64,000 bases of DNA from Selaginella moellendorffii (lineage: Eukaryota > Streptophyta > Lycopodiopsida > Selaginellales > Selaginellaceae), in NCBI RefSeq assembly GCF_000143415.4, contig NW_003314449.1:3746-67745 (forward strand). The letters are read 5' to 3'. Shown in pieces: positions 35,116 to 45,946 of this stretch (position 1 is its first letter; each line of letters begins with the position of its first letter). The notes under the pieces were generated by a model. The model ran no database searches. It saw only the letters and a list, made by a program, of their open reading frames with translations, and was not told where the DNA came from. The position numbers and the translations under genes are program-made.

Positions 35116-35262
35116 ACACGCAGCCCACTTGGCGTCCCGGGAGATTTCAGCGCCACTCTCCAACTGTAAGTGGCAGAGTAGCCTTGCTGCTATGATCCGC
35201 TGCACACACAGTGCACATTCGCCAGCAAGTCCGGTTGTCACGCCTCCATTCGGCTTCAAATG

Positions 35263-35500
35263 GTAAGTCTTTAGGCCAAGTAGAAAATGGCATGAGGCTA
35301 CATGCCATTCAGTAGCAACATTGGCATGCACCGATTGGGCTCTCGAGTGCAGTCCGGTTACAGATGGCGTGTAGCCTCACGCCATCTTAGGATGCAGCCT
35401 CAAGACATCTGATACAGTGGTGAATGGCGTGTGGCCTCACGTTATTTCCAGCTACTAGCTTTTCATCTGTCAGCTCTAATTGTTGTGCATTTCTGAACAG
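35263..35500 (+). other. First intron of ParB/HAD gene with three palindromes
   Basis: The donor GTAAGTC follows ATG at 35262, and the acceptor TTTCTGAACAG ends at 35500. Palindromes lie at 35287-35308, 35364-35385 and 35424-35445. Intron and palindromes are conserved in copy 2. Confidence 0.7.
35287..35445. repeat. Cluster of three 22-bp palindromes
   Basis: Centres are about 77 and 60 bp apart. The arms alternate between GCGTG and GCATG, as expected for CpG decay. Confidence 0.92.
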
Positions 35501-36679
35501 GCAAGGAATTGCGTTCTTCTTCCAGCCACTGTCAATGTGGATGCAGAGAAGGGGGAGGAGCTCACCAGTTGGACTTTCGGGATGGAAGGCGAGGATCTGA
35601 GGCTGTACAACACAGATGGTGGGAGAAAAGAATGCATGGGGATCCTCATCCAAGTGACAGACACTCCATGCAGTTCCATGCAAGAATATGGACTGGCACT
35701 TTTGGTAGAGACAGCGTCTGCCTTCAAGATCCACCTTGCACATCCTAGCGGCTTCCCGGAGGGGGGCAGCGGCTATGAGGAATTCCTAGAGGGAGCTAGG
35801 GAGAGGTTGTCCAGGAGGCCCACAATTTCAAAGACGCTACGGGTCTATGAAGATCACATGGAATCCACGGACCTCACCTACGGCGATGTTCAAAAACTAT
35901 ATTCCAACATTGAGCCGTTGAGAGTGACTCCAGTTCGCGAAGCAAAGGGGAAGGGGGTCGATCTGGAAACTACCTCGAAGCAGAAAAGGGTGGTCAAGCT
36001 CAAGCCGACGTCCGACTCTCCTGCTCCAAAAAAGAAGCTACTCAGTGATGCCATTGCCTCGGGTTCGAACACTACACCCACCAAAAAGAAGAGCCGCAAA
36101 GAGCAGAAAGAGCAAGAAGAGGCAGCAAAAATCGTCGCAGATAATAGTACTTGTTACTATTCCAACAAAGTATATACAATCGACGTGAGCCGTATCGACA
36201 TCCAAAGCAAATACAACCACAGGCTAGTATCTGATGAGTGGGTGGAGAAATTGAAGCAGAAGATGCTGGCAAGTCCAGTAACACCCGACATCGCAGACGT
36301 GATCCCCTACTACCAAAAAATGAAGGGCGAGATGAGGTTTCCAGACTTGATCAATAGGAAGGTGTTGGACGATCAGAACATCCGGTTCTATGCCGTCTCC
36401 GGGCAGCATTCTAGCTTGGCGATGCAAGAGATAGTTGTGGATATTATGGTGGGCGAGGAGGTGAAGAAAGTCTTCAAGACAAGAGTTGTTCGCCTGATAA
36501 AAGGCAACTCGCCCCTCCGATCTATCATATACATCTCCCATGCGCAGAATGTCAAGCAAGAAACGTGCTACAAATCGGGTCTGCACGAGACATTGGCACG
36601 AACACGGAAGCTCTGGGTTCAACTGAAGAAGCCACAAAAACCAGGACAAGGACGTGCACTAGCAACTAGCGCCTGGCAG

Positions 36680-36733
36680 GTAAGCCTCGTTGTATGTGGC
36701 ATAGCATGTGGCCTCACGCCATTTCCATTGCAG
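36680..36733 (+). other. 54-bp intron containing a palindrome
   Basis: GTAAGCC at the start and CCATTGCAG at the end. Palindrome 36701-36722 fills most of the intron. The length is a multiple of three, so the frame stays open through it. Confidence 0.75.
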
Positions 36734-38537
36734 GAATTCTCGAGTCTTCTCTCGAAAACACTGGGGGTCAATGACACACTCAGCATCCATAACATTCTAC
36801 TCGCGACAAAAGTTGTTTTTGACAAATGGGTAGATGTGCTGAGGAGGTACCATGACGGGGAGTTGCCAAACTCAATGGGTGTGGAGGACGGCCGGAAGCC
36901 CAATGATTTGAAGCTCAACGCCTTGCATTTCTCGCGGTCTCTAGACGACGACGACCTTCTGACAGTGGCTAATGCTCTTCTACGTGGTGAGGTAGTCTTC
37001 AACAAGACCAAAATGACTCCCGGCCATATTGTGACATACGAGGACTTGTGCACGACTCTGAGAGCTCGTGCGCTATTGAAGGATTGGATCTTCGAGCAAG
37101 TGGCCGTGGAGAGGGTGAGCATCGACACCACGCAAGAGATGATGGAAGCGCTGGAGTTGTCAAATGAAGACATCGACGAGTACGTGAAGGGGGCCCCCAA
37201 GTTCATCGATCTGCTGCGGGATGCCACGAAAAGTAAAGCTGAGAAGTTGGATCAGTATCCAAATTTCATTAATATTGATGTCGACCGCCGGCTTTAGAAA
37301 CAGCTCGACCCCGCAGCAGAGGCCTATCGAGAACCTTACCGGGTATACTTGAATTCAGATGAGGATCAAAGGTGGAGGAGCATCGTTTCCCGCGGAGATG
37401 AGCAGGTCAAGAACATCTTTTGTGTGATGGACTTCACAAACGAGGAGATCACTCATGCAGACGAAGTCAGCTCCATCATTGACTTAATGGTGGGACTTGC
37501 GGAGGTGGAATCTTCAGTCCACTATATGATCTACGACTCCGAATCCTATCACAAGTTCTGGAAGGCCTTGAACGAGGTGAAGGCTCGGTTGAAAGGCAAG
37601 GAGATGCGGGAGATCCATGGGATAATGGCTAAGAAGAAGATACCGACGAATGTCCGCATCTTCACACTCGCCCTTGTTATTGGTCCTGCAGCAGAGTGGG
37701 ACTGGAGTGACTTCCCAGCTTCGTTCGACAAGGCCAATCGAATTGATTTGAGGGAGGTCAATTTACCCGTGCCTGAGGAACTGAAGACGGCTATGGAGCT
37801 TTCGAATCCAAAGAAAGCTCCAGGTGCAGCATGGGAAATGCTCAGCTGGGTCTTCAACGCAATAGCGGGTGGGTCACCTGCTTCCGACTCCAAGGGCAAA
37901 TGCATTGTCGAGTACAACTGCGGCGGACTATTCTTTCGAGCCGCACTACTCAAGGGTGTCCCGTGTGTTGCGGTGACAAACTCCATTGAAGAGGTGACTT
38001 CAATGGAGCATATAATTACAGTTGCCAAAGAAAAACAGTATCTTCTCTGCGAACCTGGTGAGTATGCACTTTAAGTTTAAATGTTATCTCACAAGCTCTG
38101 TATGCAGGAGCGTGGCCACCCCCAGATGCTGAAATGGCGTTAACAGCTACTATTGAAGATACCCATGTTGGGCCGAGCTCACAACCTGCACAAGGTAAGG
38201 TCACATGCATATGGATCCGCCAGTGGACTCTACTTGGCTGCAAGAGTCATCAGAGCTGGTGGAGGCTACTATCCATATCAACGCCAAGCAAGCTGACCAC
38301 GCTCCACTTGATGCTGCCCATACCACTGAGTCAATCTTGTCCACGTATCCAACTGACGGTGACCAGGCGCCATTGGACCCACATGAGGCCGCCCCAGCCG
38401 CCGAGCCGGTCGTATCCTCATTTCCAACGGACTCAACGTGTGCCCAATCGTTTGACTACGCGCCGTTGGAACCTCCCTACACCGCCCCTGCTGCCTGTTC
38501 GGTCATGTCCACTTTGCCAACGGAGGCACCAGCTGAA

Positions 38538-38634
38538 ATGGCGTGTGATCACACGCCATCGGAACCACCCCATGCCACTGTTGAGCCAGTTGTACCAGAG
38601 TCTACAGCTGAAATGGCATGTGCCCACACGCCAT
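38538..38634. repeat. Two palindromes inside coding sequence
   Basis: Copies at 38538-38559 and 38613-38634 are in the same reading frame and both encode AEMAC-x-HTPS within the Pro/Ala/Thr-rich linker. They are conserved in copy 2 (44345-44370 and 44270-44295 region). Confidence 0.9.
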
Positions 38635-39655
38635 CGGATGCGATTGACCCCACATTGCAGAGGAGAGTATTTCCGCCCTTCACGTTTCCTCGACCAAAAC
38701 CCTCTCAACGACCATCGGGAGCAACATTCGCTAATATTGTAGATGGTAAAATTGACTTGTACCATTTTTTATGCTGACGCATTTCATTTCAGAGTCACGG
38801 CGAAGGTACTGTATCGTTTTTGATCTGAACGGTGTCCTTTTCTCCCATGAGCGTGGCTCGTCCTCGAATGTCATTGCACCCTCCAAAGCCTGCGGTCGCA
38901 AGTTGGTCAAAAGAGACAGATTCACATTAATCACACAGGAGAAACTGCGGGATCTAATAATGACCATGCGACACTTAAAACAGAGGGCCGGGTTCAATTT
39001 GCAATTGGGAGTTTGGACATCCATGATGCGCCACAATGCATTAACATTGCTACAGATGATGCACGATCAGACGCGAGTAATATTACCATTTGACTTTCTC
39101 CTAACGCAGGAGGATTGCTTGACTATGGTCCATGTGAGGGGTAGCAAGCCCATCTTCATCAAGCCAGAGGCTGTAGTGATGAACCGGACTGCTAGCTCAA
39201 GTGAAATCCTCATCATCGATGACTCGCCGATTAAAACTGCAGCGAACACGCACACATATGCAGTGCACCCCATCTCTTGCAGTATGGAAACTAGGGAGAA
39301 GAAACCGTATGTTCTGGGGGACCTTGCAAAACGGCTTGGAGCGATGGTGATAGAGAACCGGCCAGTCCAGGAGGTGGCTGCAGAAATCAACCAAATGGCA
39401 GATGGAACGGTATATCAGAAGCCATTTGATCGGACAGACACCAGTCATCATTTATGGCATGTATATTGTCTAGCCAAGCACTATCCGCATCTCCATAATC
39501 TGCTCAACCGGATGGGTTCTTCGACCACTGAACATGAGCGTGGACGTATTAGAGAAGAGATGGCATTACTATTGGGTTTAAATCCTGATAGTGTGGAGAG
39601 TGATGAAATTCCAAGATTATTGTATAGGCGTTGGAGGCAAAAAATAACAGTCTGA

Positions 39656-40097
39656 GATGGCATGTATTTATTTAAAAATGTAACTTATTATGGTATGGGG
39701 TTCCATGCCATTGTATTAATATTAAAAGACAATTCTTTGAGAGGATTTGCATTATACTAGAAGTGTTACAGCATGTTATTGGAAGTCTACGAAGTTGTTT
39801 TATTAATAATGGGAAAGTAAAGATTGAATGGGGACTTGGGCTCCACCTAGACTCGGAGCAACTGAGCCAATATTAAAAGGATGGAAAGAAATTGGACGAC
39901 GATGACAAGGAGAAGAGAGAGGTGAAGCAGTGGCAGGGGGAGGAGAAGTGATTGAGTAGACATTTCCTTGTTTAAAATAAAATGGCATGTGCCTCAATGC
40001 AGTTGAATTTTGTTATATTTATATACTATATAAAGGTTTGGAAACCTTATTTTACAAGTGGGATAATGACAATTCCCACTTTAACGAAATAGAGCTT
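39656..40097. other. 3' region of the transposon with palindrome and right terminal repeat
   Basis: A palindrome variant lies at 39690-39711 and a degraded one at 39982-40001. The right terminal inverted repeat is 40074-40097. A TATATAAAGG word at about 40026 points towards the end. No ORF of note. Confidence 0.7.
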
Positions 40098-40101
40098 TTG
40101 A

Positions 40102-40519
40102 GAGTTCATTCCCTATTTCTTCTCATTTTTTGTTCTTTCCAGATTTTTCCCCATTTTTCCTATTCTATTGAGTTTTTCATCATTTTCTTGATAGTTGTAA
40201 AAAATCTCCTAAACCAGCGTGAGATTAGCTGATCAGCAGAGTAGAGAGTACCACTCAACGGAGTTATGAGGAGTGTGGGGCTACCCTATCAGACGAATTT
40301 TTATTGTGGAAAATGCCATTCTAATGGGACAAAGGAGTTCTGTAGACGGCTGGAGGATTACCTCGAGAGAAAACCGAGAGGACAAGAGTGGAATGGAAGA
40401 CCATTCTTGTGCAACAACTGTGTCAAAGGAATAGCCACCTTCGCAAACTTATGCTGGAAATGTTGGTAGTAATTAGCCATTCTAAGGAAACTGCATAACT
40501 CGACCATTGTAGTTGGTGT
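40102..40519 (+). other. Spacer with a small cysteine-rich ORF
   Basis: A 67-codon plus-strand ORF (40266-40469) has three CxxC pairs (CGKC, CNNC, CWKC), which could form zinc sites. It has no recognised family and no flanking signals that support expression. The rest is featureless. Confidence 0.3.
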
Positions 40520-41230
40520 AGGCTAGTTCTCCACCACAGCCACCTTCCTTGGATCCATTTTGACACCCTTAAATGTCACAATATGGCCTACATATTCCAC
40601 CTCTGACTTTGTAAATTCACATTTGCTCTTCTTCACATAAAGTTTGCAGTCACGAAGTAACAAAAAAACCTTGCACAAATGCACTTTATGCTCCTCCATA
40701 TTTTTGCTGAAAACAAGAATATTGTCCAAGAAATCTCCATAAACTCATGAAGATAACACACAAATACCTCCATCATCAACCGAGTAAATGTGGCTAGTGC
40801 ATTTGTCAAACCAAACAACATAACTATAAATTCAAAATGCCTGATGCTTTTGTTGAATGCCATTTTGGAGATAGATGCATCATCCATTGCAATTTGATGA
40901 TATACACTCCTCAGATCAATCTTGGTAAACACACGTGCTTCACCAAGCTTGTCTAAGATGTCATCCACACATGGCATCAGCATTTTATCCTTCACTATCT
41001 TCTTGTTCAAGACACGGTCGTCAATACACATTTTCATTGAATCGTCTTTCTTCTTCACAAGCAAGACCATAGCACCAAATAGAGACTTACTTGGTTGAAT
41101 AAATCCAAACTCAAGTAACTCCTTGACTTGTTTTGCTCCTTTGCATAACTTAACTAAAATAGACGCCGATAAATTGGCTGTGTCCCTGGCTCCAACATAA
41201 TCCCATGCTCCACAAGCTACCTCTACTCAG
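40520..41230 (-). pseudogene. Gypsy reverse transcriptase fragment
   Basis: Minus-strand text shows RT blocks: LVKKKDDSMKMCIDDRVLNK, then FTKIDLRSVYHQIA, FEFIVMLFGLTNA, MDNILVFSKNMEEH and EYVGHIVTFKGVKMDP. Frameshifts break it near 40735 and elsewhere. It is a different subfamily from chromovirus A. Confidence 0.85.
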
Positions 41231-41463
41231 CATTTCGATGCTTGTGTAGAGGGGCTGGAAGTGTTGGTTGGCAAAACCACACTTGTGGAGACTTTTTATT
41301 TTGCGGATATCCATCGTGTGGATCTCATTCTTGGGATCCCATGGTTGGTGAAGGTGGATCCAGGGATAAAGTGGAGTATTAAGTGTGTCTCGCTAGAGTA
41401 CAATGGCGTTAAAGATGTGTACCCACTCGGATCATCGTTTTTATCTCTACATATGCAATAAGA
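41222..41463 (+). pseudogene. Gypsy aspartic protease fragment
   Basis: The plus strand encodes VDLILGIPWLVKVDPGIKW, the C-terminal half of a gypsy protease. The catalytic DTG/DSG is not included. It lies tail to tail with the minus-strand RT fragment, so it is from another insertion or a rearranged one. Confidence 0.7.
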
Positions 41464-41503
41464 CTAGTTGCCCAATCTCATTAGATAGCTCGCCGAGACT
41501 CAT

Positions 41504-41517
41504 TCTCTAATACCAAA
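41504..41517 (-). other. Primer-binding site beside family A-type LTR
   Basis: On the minus strand, TTTGGTATTAGAGA directly follows the LTR end, matching the initiator-tRNA-Met type PBS. Confidence 0.7.
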
Positions 41518-42655
41518 TGTAGCGCACGTGGTTTTTACCCTTTATCCTATGGTGATTTACTATAGGATAACCATGGAAGCAGAACCTAAACCCTCCATAT
41601 GCCACATGTCATATGCCATGTGTCACATGCCACATGTCCAAAAGACAATGGTGTGGAACCCGAGTTTTAGGGCCTTGGGCCAAAACAAAAGAACGGTGCC
41701 AAACTCCCAAGCATGGAGCCAGGGAGTGACGAAACTGAACCATGGAGCAACTCTTAAGCATACAACCCAAGGAGCAAAGGGACAGGAGCCCAGAGTGACT
41801 TGGAACAGTCCTAGAGCAACTAGCATCCCAATGCCAGGACCAACACGCAAAACGGAGCCAAATAGAGTCTGGTGCTATTTTGGTATATTAGTAGCGTAAC
41901 GCGAGAATATGGGTACTCCACCAACTAGCATGGTGTGGAACTTAGGCTTAGACCGAAGTCGGACGTAGAACAAGCACAAGCATGCAAGCGAAAGCTAGAC
42001 TATGCCTCAGATGGTCGGCCATGCCCGACCTACCCACTATCCCTACTATACATTTGGAACCCTCGATAACCCCCCCTGTTGAGGAACACACACTTTGGGC
42101 TTTCACCCCAAGCCTCCCGTAGTACCAGGAGTTAGTCTCTGGGACAAGCTCAAAACTTACTAAATATGGAATGTCCCTAGATTGCAAATTTGGACATGGG
42201 ACGAACACCACGGTGTTCAAGTTAATCTCTACATTCCGTAGATATACCAAATAAGCAAATCTAGACACTTTCCATAAATAATATTTGGGACCAAAATGAG
42301 ACTAACACAAAGGGTATGATAGTAAGGGTGTTTGGCAAATACGGTAAGCTATCATTTAGCAAATATTGAGGGACCAATCTCAATATTGCGAGGGTTCCCA
42401 ACACTAGCAAGTGTAAGTTAACGAATGAATTTCTCTAATTAGGTCAAGTATGCTTGACTAATAGCACTTAGGAATTCCATCCTTATGCTCATCTAGTCAA
42501 GTGCACACACGAGGACCAATTTCTCAACTAGCTTAGGCAAAGATTAATAACGGGTCTAGCAATATTAACCTCTTGCTGTCATGGCTGTAAGGAAAGAGTG
42601 TCCGTAAGGACTGGCCGACAGGTAACTTTCGATACCCGAAGTCACATTCGCGACA
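41518..42655 (-). mobile_element. Family A-related LTR (5' LTR of a minus-strand element)
   Basis: The ends correspond to TGTCGCGAATGTGAC (at 42655) and GCGCTACA (at 41518), as in chromovirus A, but the body is longer and diverged, with extra sequence around 41540-41860. The PBS adjoins it, so it is a 5' LTR whose internal region has been lost or scrambled. Confidence 0.75.
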
Positions 42656-45008
42656 AAACAAAAGTTGATGGTCAAGGACTTTCATGCTTATGCATGAAAC
42701 CATGTTACATTGGTTAGATGACTTGCTAAGCAAGAGTGACAAGTTAGAGGAACAAATCCCCTAGTTGAAGGTGCTAACTTCAAAAGGGGTGGCCCATGGG
42801 GCCAAGCATGAAGCTCTATTTCGTTAAAATGGGAATTGTCATTATCCCACTTGTAAAATAAGGTTTCCAAACCTTTATATAGTATATAAATATAACAAAA
42901 TTCAACTGTATTGATTCACATGCCATTTTATTTTAAACAAGGAAATGTCTACTCAATCACTTCTCCTCCCCCTGCCACTGCTTCACCTCTCTCTTCTCCT
43001 TGTCATCATTGTCCAATTTCTTTCCATCCTTTTAATATTGGCTCAGTTGCTCCGAGTCTAGGTGGAGCCCAAGTCCCCATTCAATCTTTACTTTCCCCTT
43101 ATTAATAAAACAACTTCGTAGACTCCCAATAACATGCTATAACACTTCTAGTATAATGTAAATCCTCTCAAAGAATTGTCTTTTAATATTAATACAATGG
43201 CATGGAACCCCATACCATAATAAGTTACATTTTTAAATAAATACATGCCATCTCAGACTGTTATTTTTTGCCTCCAACGCCTATACAATAATCTTGGAAT
43301 TTCATCACTCTCCACACTATCAGGATTTAAACCCAATAGTAATGCCATCTCTTCTCTAATACGTCCACACTCATGTTCAGTGGTCGAAAAACCTATCCGG
43401 TTGAGCAGATTATGGAGATGCGGATAGTGCTTAGCTAGACAATATACATGCCATAAATGATGACTAGTGTCTGTCCGATCAAATGGCTTCTGATATACCG
43501 TTCCATCTGCCATTTGGTTGATTTCTGCAGCCACCTCCTGGACTGGCCGATTCTCTATCACCATCTCTCCAAGCCGTTTTGCAAGGTCCCCCAGAACATA
43601 CGGTTTCTTCTCCCTAGTTTCCATACTACAAGAGATGGGTGCACTGCATATGTGTGCATGTTCGCTGCAGTTTTAATCGGCAAGTCATCGATGATGAGGA
43701 TTTCACTTGAGCTAGCAGTCCGGTTCATCACTACAGCCTCTGGCTTGACAAAGATGGGCTTGCTACCCCTCACATAGACCATAGTCAAGCAATCCTCCTG
43801 CATTAGGAGAAAGTCAAATGGTAATATTACTCGCGTCTGATCGTACATCATCTGTAGCAACGTTAATGCATTGTGGCGCATCATGGATGTCCAAACTCCC
43901 AATTGCAAATTGAACCCAGCCCTCTGTTTTAAGTGTCGCATGGTCATTATTAGATCCCACAGTTTCTCCCGTGTGATTAATGTGAATCTGTCTCTTTTGA
44001 CCAACTTGCGACCGCAGGCTTTGGAGGGTGCAGTGACATTCGAGGACGAGCCACGCTCATGGGAGAAAAGGACACCGTTCAGATCAAAAACGATACAGTA
44101 CCTTCGCCGTGACTCTGAAATGGAATGCGTCAGCATAAAAATGGTACAAGTCAATTTTACCATCTACAATATTAGCGAATGGTGCTCCCGATGGTCGTTG
44201 AGAGGGTTTTGGTCGAGGAAACGTGAAGGGCGGAAATACTCTCCTCTGCAATGTGGGGTCAATCGCATCCGATGGCGTGTGGGCACATGCCATTTCAGCT
44301 GTAGACTCTGGTACAACTGGCTCAACAGTGGCATGGGGTGGTTCCAATGGCGTGTGATCACACGCCATTTCAGCTAGTGCCTCCGTTGGCAAAGTGGACA
44401 TGACCGAACAGGCAGTAGGGGCGGTGTAGGGAGGTTTCAACGGCGCGTATCAGACGATTGGGCACACGTTGAGTCCGTTGGAAATGAGGATACGACCGGC
44501 TCAGTGGCTGGGGCGGCCTCATGCGGGTCCAATGGCGCCTGGTCACCGTCAGTTGGATACGTGGACAAGACTGACTCAGTGGTATGGGCAGCATCAAGTG
44601 GAGCGTGGTCAGCTTGCTTGGCGTTGATATAGATAGTAGCCTCCACCAGCTCTGATGACTCTTGCAGCCAAGTAGAGTCCACTGGCGGATCCATATGCAT
44701 GTCCAAATATCTCCCTTCGATTGAGATGGTATCCTCCCGTGCTACTAAAAACAAACTCATTAGCACATTGAATCCACTATACTGTATTTACCATCAACTG
44801 CTATTGAGGAACTAGGACCGATATCACTTGGGCACACTGCTGATTCTGAAGGATTGGACATACGTTTCGACCCTTGCTTGGCACTATCCTTCCTCGACAC
44901 TAAAGGCTAGAGTTTGTAAATTCAACTGAATAATCTCTACTTACCATTTGCTCTGCGACCTACATGGACAATGTTAGAAATGGTAAAAGGTTAGGAATGG
45001 ATGTATTA

Positions 45009-45110
45009 TTATTTACCTGATGGTTTGTCTTGTATGACCTTCCTCCGCTACTCTTTGGCCCCAAAGAGCAGCGGAGGAAGGTCATATAAGACAAACCATC
45101 AGGTAAATAA
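45009..45110. repeat. Near-perfect 50-bp hairpin in the acidic exon
   Basis: Arms 45009-45058 and 45061-45110 are reverse complements with two mismatches and a 2-base loop. In gene orientation the distal arm is an exon end plus a GTAAATAA donor. The proximal arm is its inverted copy and brings a stop into the acidic frame. Confidence 0.93.
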
Positions 45111-45592
45111 TACCACCTCATGATCGTCACCATTGTGAGGACCATCCAAGTCCTCTTTGTCCTCCTTTTCTTCGTCCTCCTCTTCTTTGTCCTCCTCTTC
45201 GTCCTTCTGCTCTTCCTGCTCATTATCTTTCTCTGGCTCCTCATCCCCCTCTTGCATTTCTTCCATAGGCTGCTCAGGTTGGATGGCTTGTTCTTCCAGG
45301 ACCATCTTGGGAAAATCATCTGGCCGAGTCTCCATCTCAAAATACAAGACATCCATAGCCTGTTTTAGTGCGTGACTTAGGACCGTATCCTCACCCGACT
45401 GTCTTAACATGGTTTCTGCACGTTCTTGCACCCTTCGAAGACGACGAGATGAGTAAAACGTGGCCCTGACTTGAAAAGCATCCCTCATCCATTGTACCTC
45501 TCCATTGAGATTGGGGAAGGGGAGTCCGCCATAGGAATCTGAGTCAGGAGGTGGTGACTGGCTGCTTTCACTCAGCCCTTGATCTGCAATGA

Positions 45593-45946
45593 ATGGCATG
45601 AGCACACACGCCATAACCGCGAGGCATTACCTATCATCTTTTCGTTGCCCTTCTTCCTTTTCGAATCAACCGCCTCTGATCCCGACGACTGTCCAACATG
45701 TTTTTGCTTTTTATGACCACTATCAGTTTGAGCTTGGCTGGTGCTTGCCTGTTTTTCTTTTCAAGAAGTGTCTCCTGCAAGGAATGGCATGAGACCACAC
45801 GCCATTGCAAATATAATTTGTACCTCCTTTTTTCCTATTGCTTGTCTGTTTGTCCTTCTTCGACGCGCCACCAGTGCGCTTTTCAGTCCTCGTGTCTGAA
45901 TATTCACAACGATCTATAATCAAAATGGCGTGAGGCCTCACGTGAC
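45593..45946. repeat. Three palindromes in the part missing from copy 1
   Basis: Copies at 45593-45614, 45784-45805 and 45925-45946 lie at or near exon boundaries of the acidic part of the gene. Confidence 0.88.

Larger units (their letters stand above)
35260..39655 (+). pseudogene. Spliced transposon gene: ParB-like domain, linkers, FCP1-like HAD domain (copy 1)
   Basis: Likely exons are 35260-35262 (ATG at the exon end), 35501-36679, 36734-38057, 38108-38194, about 38205-38745 and 38793-39655. All visible junctions are GT..AG and in phase. A ParB/Srx-like domain lies at about residues 225-300 (YTIDVSRIDI to AVSGQHSSLAM). The C-terminal exon is an FCP1-type HAD domain: FDLNGVLFSHERG, LQLGVWTSMMRHNA and ILIIDDSPIKTA, with asparagine where FCP1 enzymes have the second aspartate, so phosphatase activity is doubtful. 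Between them is a Pro/Ala/Thr-rich linker. Defects in this copy: TAG at 37295 (CAG in copy 2), and a deletion of about 1.24 kb at 38204 that removes the acidic exons seen in copy 2 near 45099-45614. Confidence 0.75.
28933..40097. mobile_element. 11.2-kb DNA transposon with DUF7869 transposase and ParB/HAD gene, copy 1
   Basis: The element is 11165 bp. Its ends share 24 matching inverted bases (AAGCTCTATTTCGTT then AAAGTGGGA) and are flanked by TTGA on both sides (28929-28932, 40098-40101). Inside are two divergently transcribed genes, a minus-strand DUF7869-type protein and a plus-strand spliced gene with ParB-like and HAD domains, separated by about 2.5 kb of intergenic DNA with tandem arrays. 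At least thirteen 22-bp palindromes are spread through it. A second copy lies inverted at 42811-54256. The superfamily is not clear: a 4-bp target duplication occurs in Sola and some other groups, but I cannot assign it. Confidence 0.85.

Noticed and set aside
36619-37227. Minus-strand ORF of 202 codons (and its mirror at 46919-47527)
   Set aside because: Antisense shadow of the ParB/HAD gene; it is Ser-rich because of codon composition.
30870-39711. CRISPR-like array
   Set aside because: The repeated 22-mers are irregularly spaced palindromes in a eukaryotic transposon with no constant spacers.
45157-45375. Plus-strand Ser- or Leu-rich ORFs
   Set aside because: Antisense to the acidic Glu/Asp/Lys-coding exon of the transposon gene.
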